Part shown: positions 47,474 to 56,553 of the stretch, one piece after another
Layout: every line of letters begins with the position of its first letter
Numbering within the stretch: the stretch's first letter is position 1
Source: CANDOC01 sp965261725
GTDB taxonomy: Bacteria; Pseudomonadota; Gammaproteobacteria; Pseudomonadales; Endozoicomonadaceae
DNA length: 64,000 nt
Reading direction: 5' to 3'
Assembly: GCA_965261725.1 (NCBI GenBank)
Contig: CBDHDU010000040.1
Coordinates: forward strand, 1 to 64,000
The notes under the pieces: generated by a model
What the model saw: the letters and a program-made list of their open reading frames with translations, nothing else
What the model was told of the DNA's origin: nothing
Databases searched by the model: none
Program-made: the position numbers and the translations under genes

Positions 47474-47716
47474 TTAGGCAGCAGCGCCTTTCAGCAGCTG
47501 AGCTACGCGATCGCTGACGGTTGCACCCTGTTCTTTCCAGAATGCAATGCGTTCTTCGTTCAGACGCAGACGTTCTTCCTGGCCACGGGCAACAGGGTTA
47601 AAGAAACCCACGCGCTCGATGAAACGACCGCCACGGGCATTGCGGCTGTCGGTTACGGTCAGGTGATAAAACGGGCGCTTCTTAGAGCCGCCACGTGCGA
47701 GACGAATAGTTACCAT
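47474..47716 (-). CDS. rpsP: Ribosomal protein bS16
   Basis: The 80-residue protein is a full bS16 (MVTIRLARGGSKKRPFY, ARGGRFIERVGFFNP). AGGAAG lies nine bases before the ATG. It is first in its operon. In many relatives ffh lies directly upstream; here three unrelated genes separate them. Confidence 0.97.
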   Translation of the reverse strand: MVTIRLARGGSKKRPFYHLTVTDSRNARGGRFIERVGFFNPVARGQEERLRLNEERIAFWKEQGATVSDRVAQLLKGAAA

Positions 47717-48075
47717 TGAACTTCGCTTCCTGTTATAGATCCTGAAAACTGCTTTACGCTTCAGTAACTTATGCTAAAAGCATGGTTACAGTGGCGGGAA
47801 AGCAGCCTGTGCCTAACGGCTATTCAGGTCGGTTTCCGGCCTTTGCCCTGTCGTCAGGCCAGCAATGCGGGGCTTCAGACAGCACAAAACGGGAACACTG
47901 CATCTGCAAGTCCCCGTGAAGGGCGCATATTCTATTTCAATTCAAGTACTTTGCAAACTGTTTAAAGCGAAAAGGTGGTGCGGCGGGTCGCAAGGAGCTT
48001 TATCCGGCACTATCGGGAGATATGGCTATGATTGATCGGGTTTCGAGATGATTTATTGAAATTTCAGGGGTTGGT
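47717..48075. other. Divergent intergenic region upstream of rpsP and the hydrolase gene
   Basis: No gene is seen. It must hold the rpsP operon promoter (minus strand) and that of the 692-residue protein (plus strand). I cannot place -35/-10 boxes with confidence. Confidence 0.5.
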
Positions 48076-50154
48076 ATGTGGTCAGCGTGCTTTTGGTCGT
48101 CGGGATATTATCGAAATACCGTGTTTTCCACTTTGTTTGCAGGGGTGGTGCTGGCTTTCGGAGCAGAAGTGTCAGCGATTGAGATGGTGTTGAAAATGCC
48201 GGATGAGGCTGAGTGCTTCTTTGATACCGGCTATCCGAGTTGCCTGCGAAGCAGTGCTGATGGTGGCATCCTGAATTTGCAGGGAATGCCGGATTACTGG
48301 TACAGCGCCCGGGAGATCAAGGCTGCCAATGCAAAAGAGGAAATTGCCGGGTTTACACCTACGTGCCCGATTTACATGCGTTTTAATGGCATTGAGGATC
48401 TGGTTATTGAGGATGAATGTCTGATTACCTGCAGCGCTGCACGTGACCAGGGAATCATATTGGTTGAACTGACTGATGAGCCCAAAATACTGCCAGTGCG
48501 AGCCAAAATACTTCGTCAAACCAAAGATAGTTATATTCAGGCAGACATGCTGGCGATCCTTCCTGGCGGCTGTCTGCTCAAAAGCAATGCCCATTATGCT
48601 TTGGTGGTTACTGATGCAGCAGTAAGACCCGACAGGCAAAACAATATTAAATATGCACCTCTTCTGAAAACGTTGCTAGGTTCCAATGCTCTTGGGAGAG
48701 AAGGGGGCTCAGATTTAACCCTTCACTGGAACAGCTATCAGAAACTCAGACAGTGGCTGGATAAGCAATCCAGCTTTTCAGCAGGGCAGGTTATAGGTGC
48801 TGTATGCTGGGAAACATGTGATCCATCGAAATTTATAAATAGCTTCCTTGGTAAGCTGGATGAATTCTATGGTTTTCAGGATCGCACGCTTAATCTGGCA
48901 TATTCTGCCGCTGACTCGACTGATAAGTATGAGGTTTATAAAGGCTATCTTAGTTGTCCACAGTTCCAGAGAGTAAGCCGGCCCATTAAATTTCCTATGT
49001 TGATGTCAAAACCTGTGATGGAGATGCAGGATGGTGACGGCTGGTACAAAGTGCATGGGACAAGGCCATTGCCTGTCGCGCTGGTGTTACCGGCAGATCA
49101 TGACGGAGATATTAATCTTGTGCAGTATCATCACGGTACAGGTGGTGGGTCTGATGAAATTTATACCCGGGGTATCAAAATCAATGGACGCAATACCGGG
49201 AAAAACAACCTTGCTGAAAATTTTGTTAAAGCCGGATGTGCTGTTGCCTGTATTGGTACATTCATGGCGCGGGAGCATGAAGAAGCTTTAGGTTATATCG
49301 AATCTGCGGTAATGAAAGCTGTGAGTTATGGCCTGTCGCCCTGCTGTGAATTTCTTTTGGAGTTAAACCACGTTTTTTATAATTTTACTCATCTGCCCTC
49401 CATGAGTTCGAATTTTCTGCAGTCGCTGAGTGAACGGAGGATGTTTGATCGGGTCGTCGCGGCTAATGGTATATGGCTTGAGGGAAAGCGGGACGACAGG
49501 CTGAAAGTCAAATCACACACGCTTTTAGGCCACTCTTTCGGTGCTATGACCAGTGCCGTTCTGGCTACGGTGTATCCTGATCAGTACAAGGGACTGATTC
49601 TTTCTGCTGGTGGGCAGTTTGGTATAGGGCTGCCAGCCTTCTTTTTAAAGCAGGTATATGGCATGAATGCGTTGTCAGGAAAGGGGTGTTTTGGTGTGCC
49701 TCCCTCATCTCTTGTAGAAAACCTTTTTCATCCTGTATGGATGCAGGCTGATATGATACTCGGACATGTAAGCCCTGCCGCAATCCTTGCGCTTCACCAG
49801 CCTTCTTTACCTGTGCTGGTTATTTCCGGTGGAGATGAGGATAACCAGGTGCCTCCCTTCATGCAGGAGCCATTATTACTTGCAGCAGGCGTTGATTTCA
49901 AGAAACCGGACGGGTGGGTGCAACAAGGTAAAGGTTTTACTTTTCCGGTCAGCATCAATGAAGGGGAGTACATGCGGGAAAGTAATGCAGGAGTATGGCT
50001 TCAAAATCGGTTCAGGGAAAAACATAAAAGAACGCTGGTGAGATTTGATAACCATCAGGGAGTGAATAGTCATAACTCCCTGTTTCAGCGTAAAGAAGCG
50101 GGCCAGCTATGCCAGAGCTTTGTGAAAAGCATAACCGGCAGCAAAGAAAACTAA
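48076..50154 (+). CDS. Secreted alpha/beta-hydrolase-like protein, 692 aa
   Basis: An N-terminal export signal (hydrophobic core NTVFSTLFAGVVLAFGAEVSA) follows a short polar start. AGGGG precedes the ATG. The middle has the nucleophile elbow LGHSFGAMTSA (Ser about 487), an acid candidate in VISGGDEDNQVPP (about 585) and a His candidate in NHQGVNSHNS (about 660). This is the order of a lipase/esterase-type triad, and the length fits large extracellular lipase-like virulence-factor families. Two or more Cys pairs in the N-terminal half suggest disulfides. The substrate is not known. It is followed by a hairpin shared with the convergent deaminase-like gene. Confidence 0.75.
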   Translation: MWSACFWSSGYYRNTVFSTLFAGVVLAFGAEVSAIEMVLKMPDEAECFFDTGYPSCLRSSADGGILNLQGMPDYWYSAREIKAANAKEEIAGFTPTCPIYMRFNGIEDLVIEDECLITCSAARDQGIILVELTDEPKILPVRAKILRQTKDSYIQADMLAILPGGCLLKSNAHYALVVTDAAVRPDRQNNIKYAPLLKTLLGSNALGREGGSDLTLHWNSYQKLRQWLDKQSSFSAGQVIGAVCWETCDPSKFINSFLGKLDEFYGFQDRTLNLAYSAADSTDKYEVYKGYLSCPQFQRVSRPIKFPMLMSKPVMEMQDGDGWYKVHGTRPLPVALVLPADHDGDINLVQYHHGTGGGSDEIYTRGIKINGRNTGKNNLAENFVKAGCAVACIGTFMAREHEEALGYIESAVMKAVSYGLSPCCEFLLELNHVFYNFTHLPSMSSNFLQSLSERRMFDRVVAANGIWLEGKRDDRLKVKSHTLLGHSFGAMTSAVLATVYPDQYKGLILSAGGQFGIGLPAFFLKQVYGMNALSGKGCFGVPPSSLVENLFHPVWMQADMILGHVSPAAILALHQPSLPVLVISGGDEDNQVPPFMQEPLLLAAGVDFKKPDGWVQQGKGFTFPVSINEGEYMRESNAGVWLQNRFREKHKRTLVRFDNHQGVNSHNSLFQRKEAGQLCQSFVKSITGSKEN

Positions 50155-50170
50155 CTTTTGAAACCAAGCT

Positions 50171-50194
50171 TTTCCGGGGGATAGCTCCCGGAAA
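50171..50194. terminator. Bidirectional hairpin between convergent genes
   Basis: TTTCCGGG and CCCGGAAA pair across an 8-base loop, 17 bp after the hydrolase stop and 3 bp before the deaminase-like stop. The T-tracts are weak. Probably a shared terminator. Confidence 0.6.
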
Positions 50195-50196
50195 GT

Positions 50197-50766
50197 CTAT
50201 TCTTCGTTTTGCTCATTATCATCTTCATCCGGCATCCAGTCGCCGATGATATAAAAATCTTCAATATCCAGAGAAAGCGGCGTATCACCTGATTCAGCTG
50301 CTTCCTGCCTTGCGGTCATAAAGGTTTTTTTGCAACGTTCACGCAGCATCGGACCGGTGACATCAATTTCCGGAATATTGTGGAAACGCTCCAGCATTTC
50401 AGTGCAGCTTATGGTCACATCTTTCTGCCAGCAGCTCCAGGCATCCTCCCGTGCTGCACCAAAAACAATACGGGTGACCGGGGCACCGCTGCACATAATT
50501 CCCCAGTAGATGGCGGCCATACCGAGAGGCTCCGGTTCCATGGTGGTGTAGAGGGTCAGCTCAGCATTGTCAGGCACTTTATATTCAAGTGAGAGCATAT
50601 GCATCGCCAGCCCCTCTGCAGTGAATAAGGGGCTGATATGCAAGGCATTAGTGGCCGTCACCAGAGGCGTACCATCGGCACTGACAATACAGGCCGCAAA
50701 AGGCCAGGATGGATTCAGTTCGCGGCCGACATTCAGGAGTTGCCCGATCAGAAATTCGTCCGTCAT
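50197..50766 (-). CDS. Cytidine/guanine deaminase-fold protein lacking zinc ligands
   Basis: The protein has 189 residues from the ATG at 50766 (GGAG upstream). Its plan matches small nucleoside deaminases (PFAACIVSADGTPLVTATN, ELTLYTTMEPEP, TRIVFGA). In the active site the usual HAE is TAE (SPLFTAEGLAM), and the usual EPCPMC is EPEPLG, so the His and both Cys zinc ligands are gone while the Glu remains. It is therefore probably not a deaminase in the normal sense. The C-terminal tail is very acidic (DEDDNEQNEE). It could be a binding or regulatory protein. Confidence 0.75.
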   Translation of the reverse strand: MTDEFLIGQLLNVGRELNPSWPFAACIVSADGTPLVTATNALHISPLFTAEGLAMHMLSLEYKVPDNAELTLYTTMEPEPLGMAAIYWGIMCSGAPVTRIVFGAAREDAWSCWQKDVTISCTEMLERFHNIPEIDVTGPMLRERCKKTFMTARQEAAESGDTPLSLDIEDFYIIGDWMPDEDDNEQNEE

Positions 50767-50864
50767 GCGTGATGCTCCGGTGAAAAAAGGAGAGGTGCAA
50801 ACCATGGCTGGGTATGAACTCGGTTATGCATTCTCGGACAGGCTAAACAGCCATCTGGTTCCCT

Positions 50865-52004
50865 TTAAATTGAGGTGGTTTTTTTAATGTCTGCCGATGC
50901 TTCAGCGCGGGTAGCCTGATCATACCGTTGCTGCCACTTCCAGGCATCACGGGTCATATCATCAAGGGTGCGGGTCGCCTTCCAGCCCAGCTCCTGGTTG
51001 GCTTTGGTCGGATCGGCTCTGGACTCGGCGATATCGCCGGGGCGGCGTGCCTGCATCTTATAAGGGATAGGCTGTTCACTGCTCTTCTCATAGGACTTTA
51101 CAACTTCCAGTACGCTGTAACCCCGGCCGGTACCAAGATTCCATGTGTGGATACCTGATTTGTTCTGAATGAAATCAAGCGCTTTAATATGGCCCTGGGC
51201 AAGATCAACAACATGAATGTAATCACGTACACCGGTACCGTCCGGTGTGTGGTAATCATTGCCGAAAACGGTCAGATGTGGTCTTTGTCTGGTGGCAACC
51301 TGGCTTACATAAGGCATAAGGTTATTCGGAATGCCTATAGGAGACTCGCCAATCAGTCCACTTTCATGAGCACCGGCAGGATTGAAATAACGTAAAACGG
51401 CAATATCCCAGTGAGAGTCAGATTGGCTCAGGTCTTCAAGGATGACTTCGATCATACGCTTGGTCTGACCATAGGGGTTGGCCGGGTTACAAGGTGCGTT
51501 TTCTTTAATGGGCAAGGTTTCAGGCACACAATAAACAGTGGCTGAGGAACTGAATACCAGGGTGCTTATCTTGGCTTTCTTCATGGCATGCAGCAGCGTC
51601 AGCGTGCCTGATACATTATTGCTGTAATAGTCCAGCGGCTTGGTAGTTGACTCTCCAACGGCTTTCAGCCCGGCAAAGTGCATGACAGCATCGATATCAT
51701 GCTTTGAAAAAAGGTTGTCCAGTAATATCTGGTCCTGAATATCGCCCTTGATAAAGACCGGTTCACGCTTAGTAATGTTTCTTATCCCCAGAAGCGTGGA
51801 CTCGCTGCTATTGGAACCATTATCGAGAATAATGACATCATGTCCTGCTTCTAACAGCTCAACACAGGTGTGTGAGCCAATATACCCACAGCCACCGGTC
51901 ACCAGAATAGTTTGGCCAAAGACGAAAGGGAGCCAAGTTAGAAGAGTGAAAGCTGTGAACAGGCGAAGCCAGACTTTACGGATAAAGGGAGATATCAGCT
52001 GCAT
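50865..52004 (-). CDS. galE: UDP-glucose 4-epimerase-like protein with N-terminal signal-like segment
   Basis: The protein has about 379 residues from the ATG at 52004. It interconverts UDP-glucose and UDP-galactose with bound NAD in the standard family. The Rossmann motif GGCGYIGSHT, the SSSATVYC and YGQTK segments (catalytic Tyr and Lys) and the C-terminal RAGD-like RRPGDIAES are present. Before the usual start there are about 30 extra residues (MQLISPFIRKVWLRLFTAFTLL, ending FVFGQ) that look like a signal peptide or membrane anchor. A further upstream ATG at 52085 would add 27 more. An exported epimerase would be odd because NAD and UDP-sugars are cytoplasmic; it may be membrane-tethered. 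Confidence 0.85.
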   Translation of the reverse strand: MQLISPFIRKVWLRLFTAFTLLTWLPFVFGQTILVTGGCGYIGSHTCVELLEAGHDVIILDNGSNSSESTLLGIRNITKREPVFIKGDIQDQILLDNLFSKHDIDAVMHFAGLKAVGESTTKPLDYYSNNVSGTLTLLHAMKKAKISTLVFSSSATVYCVPETLPIKENAPCNPANPYGQTKRMIEVILEDLSQSDSHWDIAVLRYFNPAGAHESGLIGESPIGIPNNLMPYVSQVATRQRPHLTVFGNDYHTPDGTGVRDYIHVVDLAQGHIKALDFIQNKSGIHTWNLGTGRGYSVLEVVKSYEKSSEQPIPYKMQARRPGDIAESRADPTKANQELGWKATRTLDDMTRDAWKWQQRYDQATRAEASADIKKTTSI

Positions 52005-52371
52005 AATATAAAAGGCTTTCTGATTACCACTGAGCGTACGCCAGCATGTAGAAGAATGGCTATCGCTTAAAGGCTTGGCGTGCATGACCTTTAAAATTCA
52101 TGAACTATCGTCTTGTTAGCGAGAGACTATATATTGCTGCTTTTAACGTTCTGATCACGGGGTTAATAGTACATCCGTATATGCTACGAGACAGAGTAAT
52201 TAACAAAGGTACTCCTGTAGACATGCGTAGCTTCAGTGGTAATCAGGAAAGGCTTTGACTACAGGGTTGAAGGTAGGCGAAGTCAGTTATGAGTCAGCCG
52301 ATTTCCATAGAGGAAATAGTCTAGGAAATAGCTTCGGGGGAAGTATAGATATGAAACTGAGAGAGGATAAG
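52005..52371. other. Intergenic region between galE-like gene and ffh terminator
   Basis: No gene is supported here except the optional 27-codon extension of the galE-like gene (to 52085). I see no RNA or mobile element. Confidence 0.45.
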
Positions 52372-52397
52372 AGCAGATCACAAAAGAGTGATCTGCT
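52372..52397 (-). terminator. Hairpin terminator after ffh
   Basis: AGCAGATCAC and GTGATCTGCT are perfect 10-bp arms with a 6-base loop, 15 bp after the ffh stop. The following T-tract is short. Confidence 0.7.
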
Positions 52398-52411
52398 GAT
52401 CTGACAGGTGC

Positions 52412-53851
52412 TTACATTCCGGGGAATTTCTTGCCGCCACCCGGAGGTAACATTCCGCCACCCGGCATGCCGCCACCACCCATGCCGCCGGGCATCTGGC
52501 CTTTCATTGCGCCGAGGCCACGCATCATTTTGGCCATACCACCCTTACGGGTCATCTTGCGCATCATCTTGCTCATTTGCTTGTGCTGTTTGATCAGGCG
52601 GTTCAGATCCTGAATCTGGGTACCGGAACCCGCCGCAATACGCTTCTTGCGGGAACCGTTGATAATGTCCGGATTACGACGTTCTTTCGGGGTCATGGAG
52701 TTAATGATGGCTTCCATCTGGACAAACATATTGTCGTTGACTTTGTCCTGCGCCATCTGGGCCATATTACCCATGTTGCCCATGCCCGGCAGTTTGTCGA
52801 GCATCGCGCCCATGCCGCCCATGTTTTTCATTTGCTGCAGCTGATCACGAAAGTCTTCGAGGTCGAAGCCCTTGCCTTTCTTCAGCTTGTTTGCCAGTTT
52901 GTCCGCTTTTTTGCGGTCAATCTTGCGCTCGGCTTCTTCGATCAGAGACAGTACGTCGCCCATGCCGAGAATACGGGATGCTACACGGTCCGGATGGAAC
53001 GGCTCCAGCGCATCGGTCTTTTCACCCACACCCAGGAACTTGATCGGCTTGCCGGTAATATGACGCACAGACAGCGCCGCACCACCACGGGCATCACCGT
53101 CGGCTTTGGTCAGAATTACACCAGTCAGCGGCAGGGCTTCATTGAAAGCCTTGGCGGTGTTGGCAGCATCCTGACCTGTCATCGCATCGACTACGAACAG
53201 GGTTTCAATAGGGTTGATTGCAGCATGCAGGTCTTTGATTTCGCCCATCATGCTGTCGTCAATATGCAGACGACCGGCGGTATCGACGATAACGACATCG
53301 TGATGCCTGATCTTACCTTCATTGATTGCCGCATTGGCAATATCAACCGGCTTTTGTTCGGTTGTTGAAGGGAAGAAATTAACACCGACTTCACTTGCCA
53401 GCGTTTCCAGCTGCTTGATGGCTGCCGGGCGGTAAACGTCAGCACTGGCAACCAGTACCGATTTCTTCTGGCTTTCTTTCAGCCACTTTGCCAGTTTGGC
53501 AACAGAGGTGGTTTTACCCGCACCCTGCAGACCGGCCATCAGAATAACCGCAGGAGGCTGGGTTGCCAGATTCAGCGCGTCGTTGGCGGCACCCATAACC
53601 TCGACCAGTTCAGACTGGACGATTTTAACAAAGGCCTGACCCGGGCTGAGGCTTTGCTGGACTTCCTGACCTACCGCACGTTCTTTAATACGGGCGACGA
53701 AATCCTTAACGACGGGCAGGGCAACGTCTGCCTCAAGCAGTGCCATGCGCACTTCGCGCAGGGTATCCTTGATATTGTCTTCGGTCAGTTTGGCTTTGCC
53801 GGTGACCGTTTTAAGGGTATGTGAGAGGCGTTCGGTTAGATTTTCAAACAT
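52412..53851 (-). CDS. ffh: Signal recognition particle protein Ffh
   Basis: The protein has 479 residues. It binds signal sequences of nascent inner-membrane proteins with 4.5S RNA and docks to FtsY. It has the N domain (MFENLTERLSHTLKTVTG), the GTPase G domain (GLQGAGKTTSVAKLA, VDTAGRLHID, TKADGDARGG) and a Met/Gly-rich M domain with MTPKERRNPDIINGSRKKRIAAGSG. The C-terminal tail is a Gly-Met-Pro-rich flexible end. It is intact and full length. Confidence 0.97.
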   Translation of the reverse strand: MFENLTERLSHTLKTVTGKAKLTEDNIKDTLREVRMALLEADVALPVVKDFVARIKERAVGQEVQQSLSPGQAFVKIVQSELVEVMGAANDALNLATQPPAVILMAGLQGAGKTTSVAKLAKWLKESQKKSVLVASADVYRPAAIKQLETLASEVGVNFFPSTTEQKPVDIANAAINEGKIRHHDVVIVDTAGRLHIDDSMMGEIKDLHAAINPIETLFVVDAMTGQDAANTAKAFNEALPLTGVILTKADGDARGGAALSVRHITGKPIKFLGVGEKTDALEPFHPDRVASRILGMGDVLSLIEEAERKIDRKKADKLANKLKKGKGFDLEDFRDQLQQMKNMGGMGAMLDKLPGMGNMGNMAQMAQDKVNDNMFVQMEAIINSMTPKERRNPDIINGSRKKRIAAGSGTQIQDLNRLIKQHKQMSKMMRKMTRKGGMAKMMRGLGAMKGQMPGGMGGGGMPGGGMLPPGGGKKFPGM

Positions 53852-54190
53852 CCGCGTTACAGATCCTGCCGCTGGGCTTGCAAAGGCTGATTTCCTGCAA
53901 GGCTTGGCTATTGTTGCCGGGCTTTAAGTGTGTGCTTAAAGTAACTGGATCAATAGTACCAATCTGGAGTCAGGCGAGCCTTGAGTATAAAAAGGCTAAT
54001 CCTATAACGAATAGCCCTCAGAATTAACCGTTTTTTTCCTACAACATTATAGGTCGTCTTTTAATAGATGGCGCGTTGTGCCAAGATGCAGCAGGGCTGA
54101 GAGTAATAATCTCCTGTCATCGGAAATACCGTTTTCCTCAATTCAGGAGGAAGAAAACTTTATTTCTATGTTTAACCGTCCGGGACATGC
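53852..54190. other. Divergent intergenic region between ffh and the YpjD-like gene
   Basis: No gene is seen. It should contain both divergent promoters, but no clear boxes or operators stand out. Confidence 0.5.
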
Positions 54191-54991
54191 ATGAGCGCCA
54201 TTACATCCAGCGTTTTCGCAGCAATATTTTATTTTATTGGTACAGTGATTCAGGGTCGGTCACTGCGGGGGCATCAGATCAATCCGGGCTGGGTGCAGCT
54301 CTTTGTGTTTCTGGGTGCCTGCCTGCAGGCTGTCAGCCTGTATCTGGTGATCCATACGGTTAATGGAATTAATCTGAATTTCTTTACCGTGGGTTCACTG
54401 AGTTCCTGGGCGATTATCCTCATTCTTTTACTGAGTAGCCTGCGCAAGCCGGTATCTAACCTGTTTGTAGGACTATTGCCGCTGGGTATTGTGGCGGTGT
54501 GTTCGGCTGTTATGTTTACGGGGCCGGAAGATCTGTTTGTTATGCCGTCTCTGGGGCTGATCTTCCATGTGGTCATTTCTGTTCTGGCTTATAGTGTATT
54601 AACTGTGGCCGCCTTTCAGGCCGCATTGATGTCATATCAGGAACATCACCTTCACCAGCGTCACCCCCGCGGAATTATTCGCGCTTTTCCGCCTTTGCAG
54701 ACCATGGAACTGTTATTATTTGAATTCCTGTGGGTTGGTGTGATTCTGCTTACAATATCCCTCGGAACCGGATTTTATTTCGTTCAGGATATGTTCGCCC
54801 AGCATGTGGTGCATAAAACGGTATTATCCGTAATGGCATGGTGCCTGTTTTCTCTGTTGCTGGCAGGGCGCTACAGGCTTGGCTGGCGTGGACAGACGGC
54901 AGTTAAGTTCACAATGACCGGGTTTCTGTTGCTGATGCTGGCATATTTCGGCAGTAAATTCGTACTGGATTTGGTGCTGACCCGCGGATAA
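54191..54991 (+). CDS. YpjD/CcsA-like cytochrome c assembly-domain membrane protein
   Basis: The protein has 266 residues with about eight membrane helices. It matches the YpjD-like branch of the CcsA/CcmC superfamily, which commonly lies divergent to ffh in gammaproteobacteria. The conserved FEFLWVGVILLTISLGTGFYF and HKTVLSVMAWCLFSLLLAGRYRLGWRG segments carry the WxG and His positions of the family. Its exact role is not settled. The next gene (CorC-like) starts 37 bp downstream, so co-transcription is likely. Confidence 0.9.
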   Translation: MSAITSSVFAAIFYFIGTVIQGRSLRGHQINPGWVQLFVFLGACLQAVSLYLVIHTVNGINLNFFTVGSLSSWAIILILLLSSLRKPVSNLFVGLLPLGIVAVCSAVMFTGPEDLFVMPSLGLIFHVVISVLAYSVLTVAAFQAALMSYQEHHLHQRHPRGIIRAFPPLQTMELLLFEFLWVGVILLTISLGTGFYFVQDMFAQHVVHKTVLSVMAWCLFSLLLAGRYRLGWRGQTAVKFTMTGFLLLMLAYFGSKFVLDLVLTRG

Positions 54992-55027
54992 AATCGGGAA
55001 ATCGATTATTTTGAGGCTGTTAACTCC

Positions 55028-56314
55028 TTGGACACTGCACCCCTGAGCCTGCTTTTTGCCGCTCTGGCTTTTCTTCTTGTTTTTTCTGCGTTCTTTTCCA
55101 GCTCTGAAACCGGCATGATGGCGCTTAACCGCTATCGTTTGCGGCATATGGCCCGGAAAGGACATCGTGCCGCCCGGAGAACCTCTGATCTTCTGGAACG
55201 TCCGGATCGTCTGATCGGCGTTATCCTGATTGGTAACAATTTTGTAAATATTCTGGCTTCTGCGATTGCCACGGTCATTGCCGTGCGGCTGTGGGGTGAT
55301 GCCGGTATTGCCATTGCAACCTTTGGTTTGACGCTGGTGGTATTGATCTTTGGTGAAGTAACACCCAAGACACTGGCAGCACTGCACCCTGAGAAGGTAG
55401 CGTTTCCTGCCTCTCTGGTACTCAAGCCCATGTTGTTTGTGCTTTACCCTGCAGTGGCAGTCGTTAACTGGATTTCCAGTAAACTGCTGCGACCTTTTGG
55501 TATTAAGCCCGGTGATTCCGGACAGGATCAGCTAAATGCTGATGAACTGCGGACACTGGTTCATGGTACCGGTGTCAGAATGTCCAGTGCCCGCAAGAAT
55601 ATGCTGCTGGGTATTCTTGATCTGGAAAAAGTATCCGTTGATGAAATCATGGTGCCCCGAAATGAAATACTGGGTATCGATCTGAATGATGATATTGACG
55701 ATATTCTGAATCAGCTGAAAACCAGTCAGCACACCCGTCTGCCGGTATTCAAAGAAGATATCAACAATATCTGTGGCATGCTGCATATGCGTAAAGTGGC
55801 GCGGATGCTCAGTATGGGTGAAGTCAATAAAGCCATGCTGATGAAAGAAACGGAAGAGCCTTACTTTATTCCGGAAGCCACACCGCTGCATACTCAGTTA
55901 TTCAACTTCCAGAAAGAACGTCAGCGTACCGGTATTGTCGTCGATGAGTACGGCGATGTGCAGGGACTGGTTACCCTGGAAGATATTCTGGAAGAAATTG
56001 TTGGTGACTTCACAACAGACGTTGCTGACAGCAGTGACGATATTACGCCACAGGATGATGGCACTTATATCATCGATGGTACGGCTAATATCCGGGAAAT
56101 AAACAAACTGCTGGAGTGGGAATTGCCGCTGGATGGTCCCCGTACTCTGAATGGTTTGATTACGGAAGAGCTGGAAGCGATCCCCCATTTCAGTGTCTGT
56201 CTGAGTGTTGGCAAATACCGGATCGAAGTGCTGCAAACTAAAGATAATATGATCCGTTCTGCCCGTGTCTGGGTGCAGGAAAAAAGTAATACTCTGCCTG
56301 TAACCATTGACTGA
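55028..56314 (+). CDS. CorC/HlyC-type CNNM membrane protein with CBS domains (YfjD-like)
   Basis: The protein has 428 residues. A CNNM transmembrane domain (FFSSSETGMMALNRYRLRH, GNNFVNILASAIATV, FGEVTPKTLAALHPEKVAF) is followed by two CBS domains from about 195 (VDEIMVPRNEILGID, RTGIVVDEYGDVQGLVTLEDILEEIVGDF) and a CorC/HlyC C-terminal domain. The predicted role is Mg/Co homeostasis in the inner membrane. The start is a TTG at 55028; GAGG upstream and the family N-terminus support it, and no better start lies before the first helix. A strong terminator follows. Confidence 0.9.
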   Translation: MDTAPLSLLFAALAFLLVFSAFFSSSETGMMALNRYRLRHMARKGHRAARRTSDLLERPDRLIGVILIGNNFVNILASAIATVIAVRLWGDAGIAIATFGLTLVVLIFGEVTPKTLAALHPEKVAFPASLVLKPMLFVLYPAVAVVNWISSKLLRPFGIKPGDSGQDQLNADELRTLVHGTGVRMSSARKNMLLGILDLEKVSVDEIMVPRNEILGIDLNDDIDDILNQLKTSQHTRLPVFKEDINNICGMLHMRKVARMLSMGEVNKAMLMKETEEPYFIPEATPLHTQLFNFQKERQRTGIVVDEYGDVQGLVTLEDILEEIVGDFTTDVADSSDDITPQDDGTYIIDGTANIREINKLLEWELPLDGPRTLNGLITEELEAIPHFSVCLSVGKYRIEVLQTKDNMIRSARVWVQEKSNTLPVTID

Positions 56315-56347
56315 TTACACGTCATATAGCTCCTTTCTCTTTAAGAA

Positions 56348-56381
56348 CCGAAAGGCTGTTTTTTAGCAGTCTTTCGGTTTT
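56348..56381 (+). terminator. Rho-independent terminator after the CorC-like gene
   Basis: CCGAAAGGCTG pairs with CAGTCTTTCGG around a T-rich loop and is followed by TTTTTT. It closes the ypjD-corC-like transcription unit. Confidence 0.88.
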
Positions 56382-56553
56382 TTACATCAAATTACATGCC
56401 GTTACGCCTAAAAATGACATAGAGCAAGATCAGGCAGAAAAAGTAAAAAAACAAATTTAATGCCTATTGATGGTTTCCGGGCGCCCCCCCTAATTTTGAC
56501 TGCGCATAACAAAACAAAGAACAATACAAAAAAATGATTCGGGGGAATGATTT

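Noticed and set aside
50767..50805. Upstream ATG for the deaminase-like protein
   Set aside because: No ribosome-binding site precedes it, while GGAG precedes the ATG at 50766 and the family pattern starts there.
52577..53368. 263-codon plus-strand frame antisense to ffh
   Set aside because: It is a shadow of the highly conserved ffh gene, without a start signal or family pattern.
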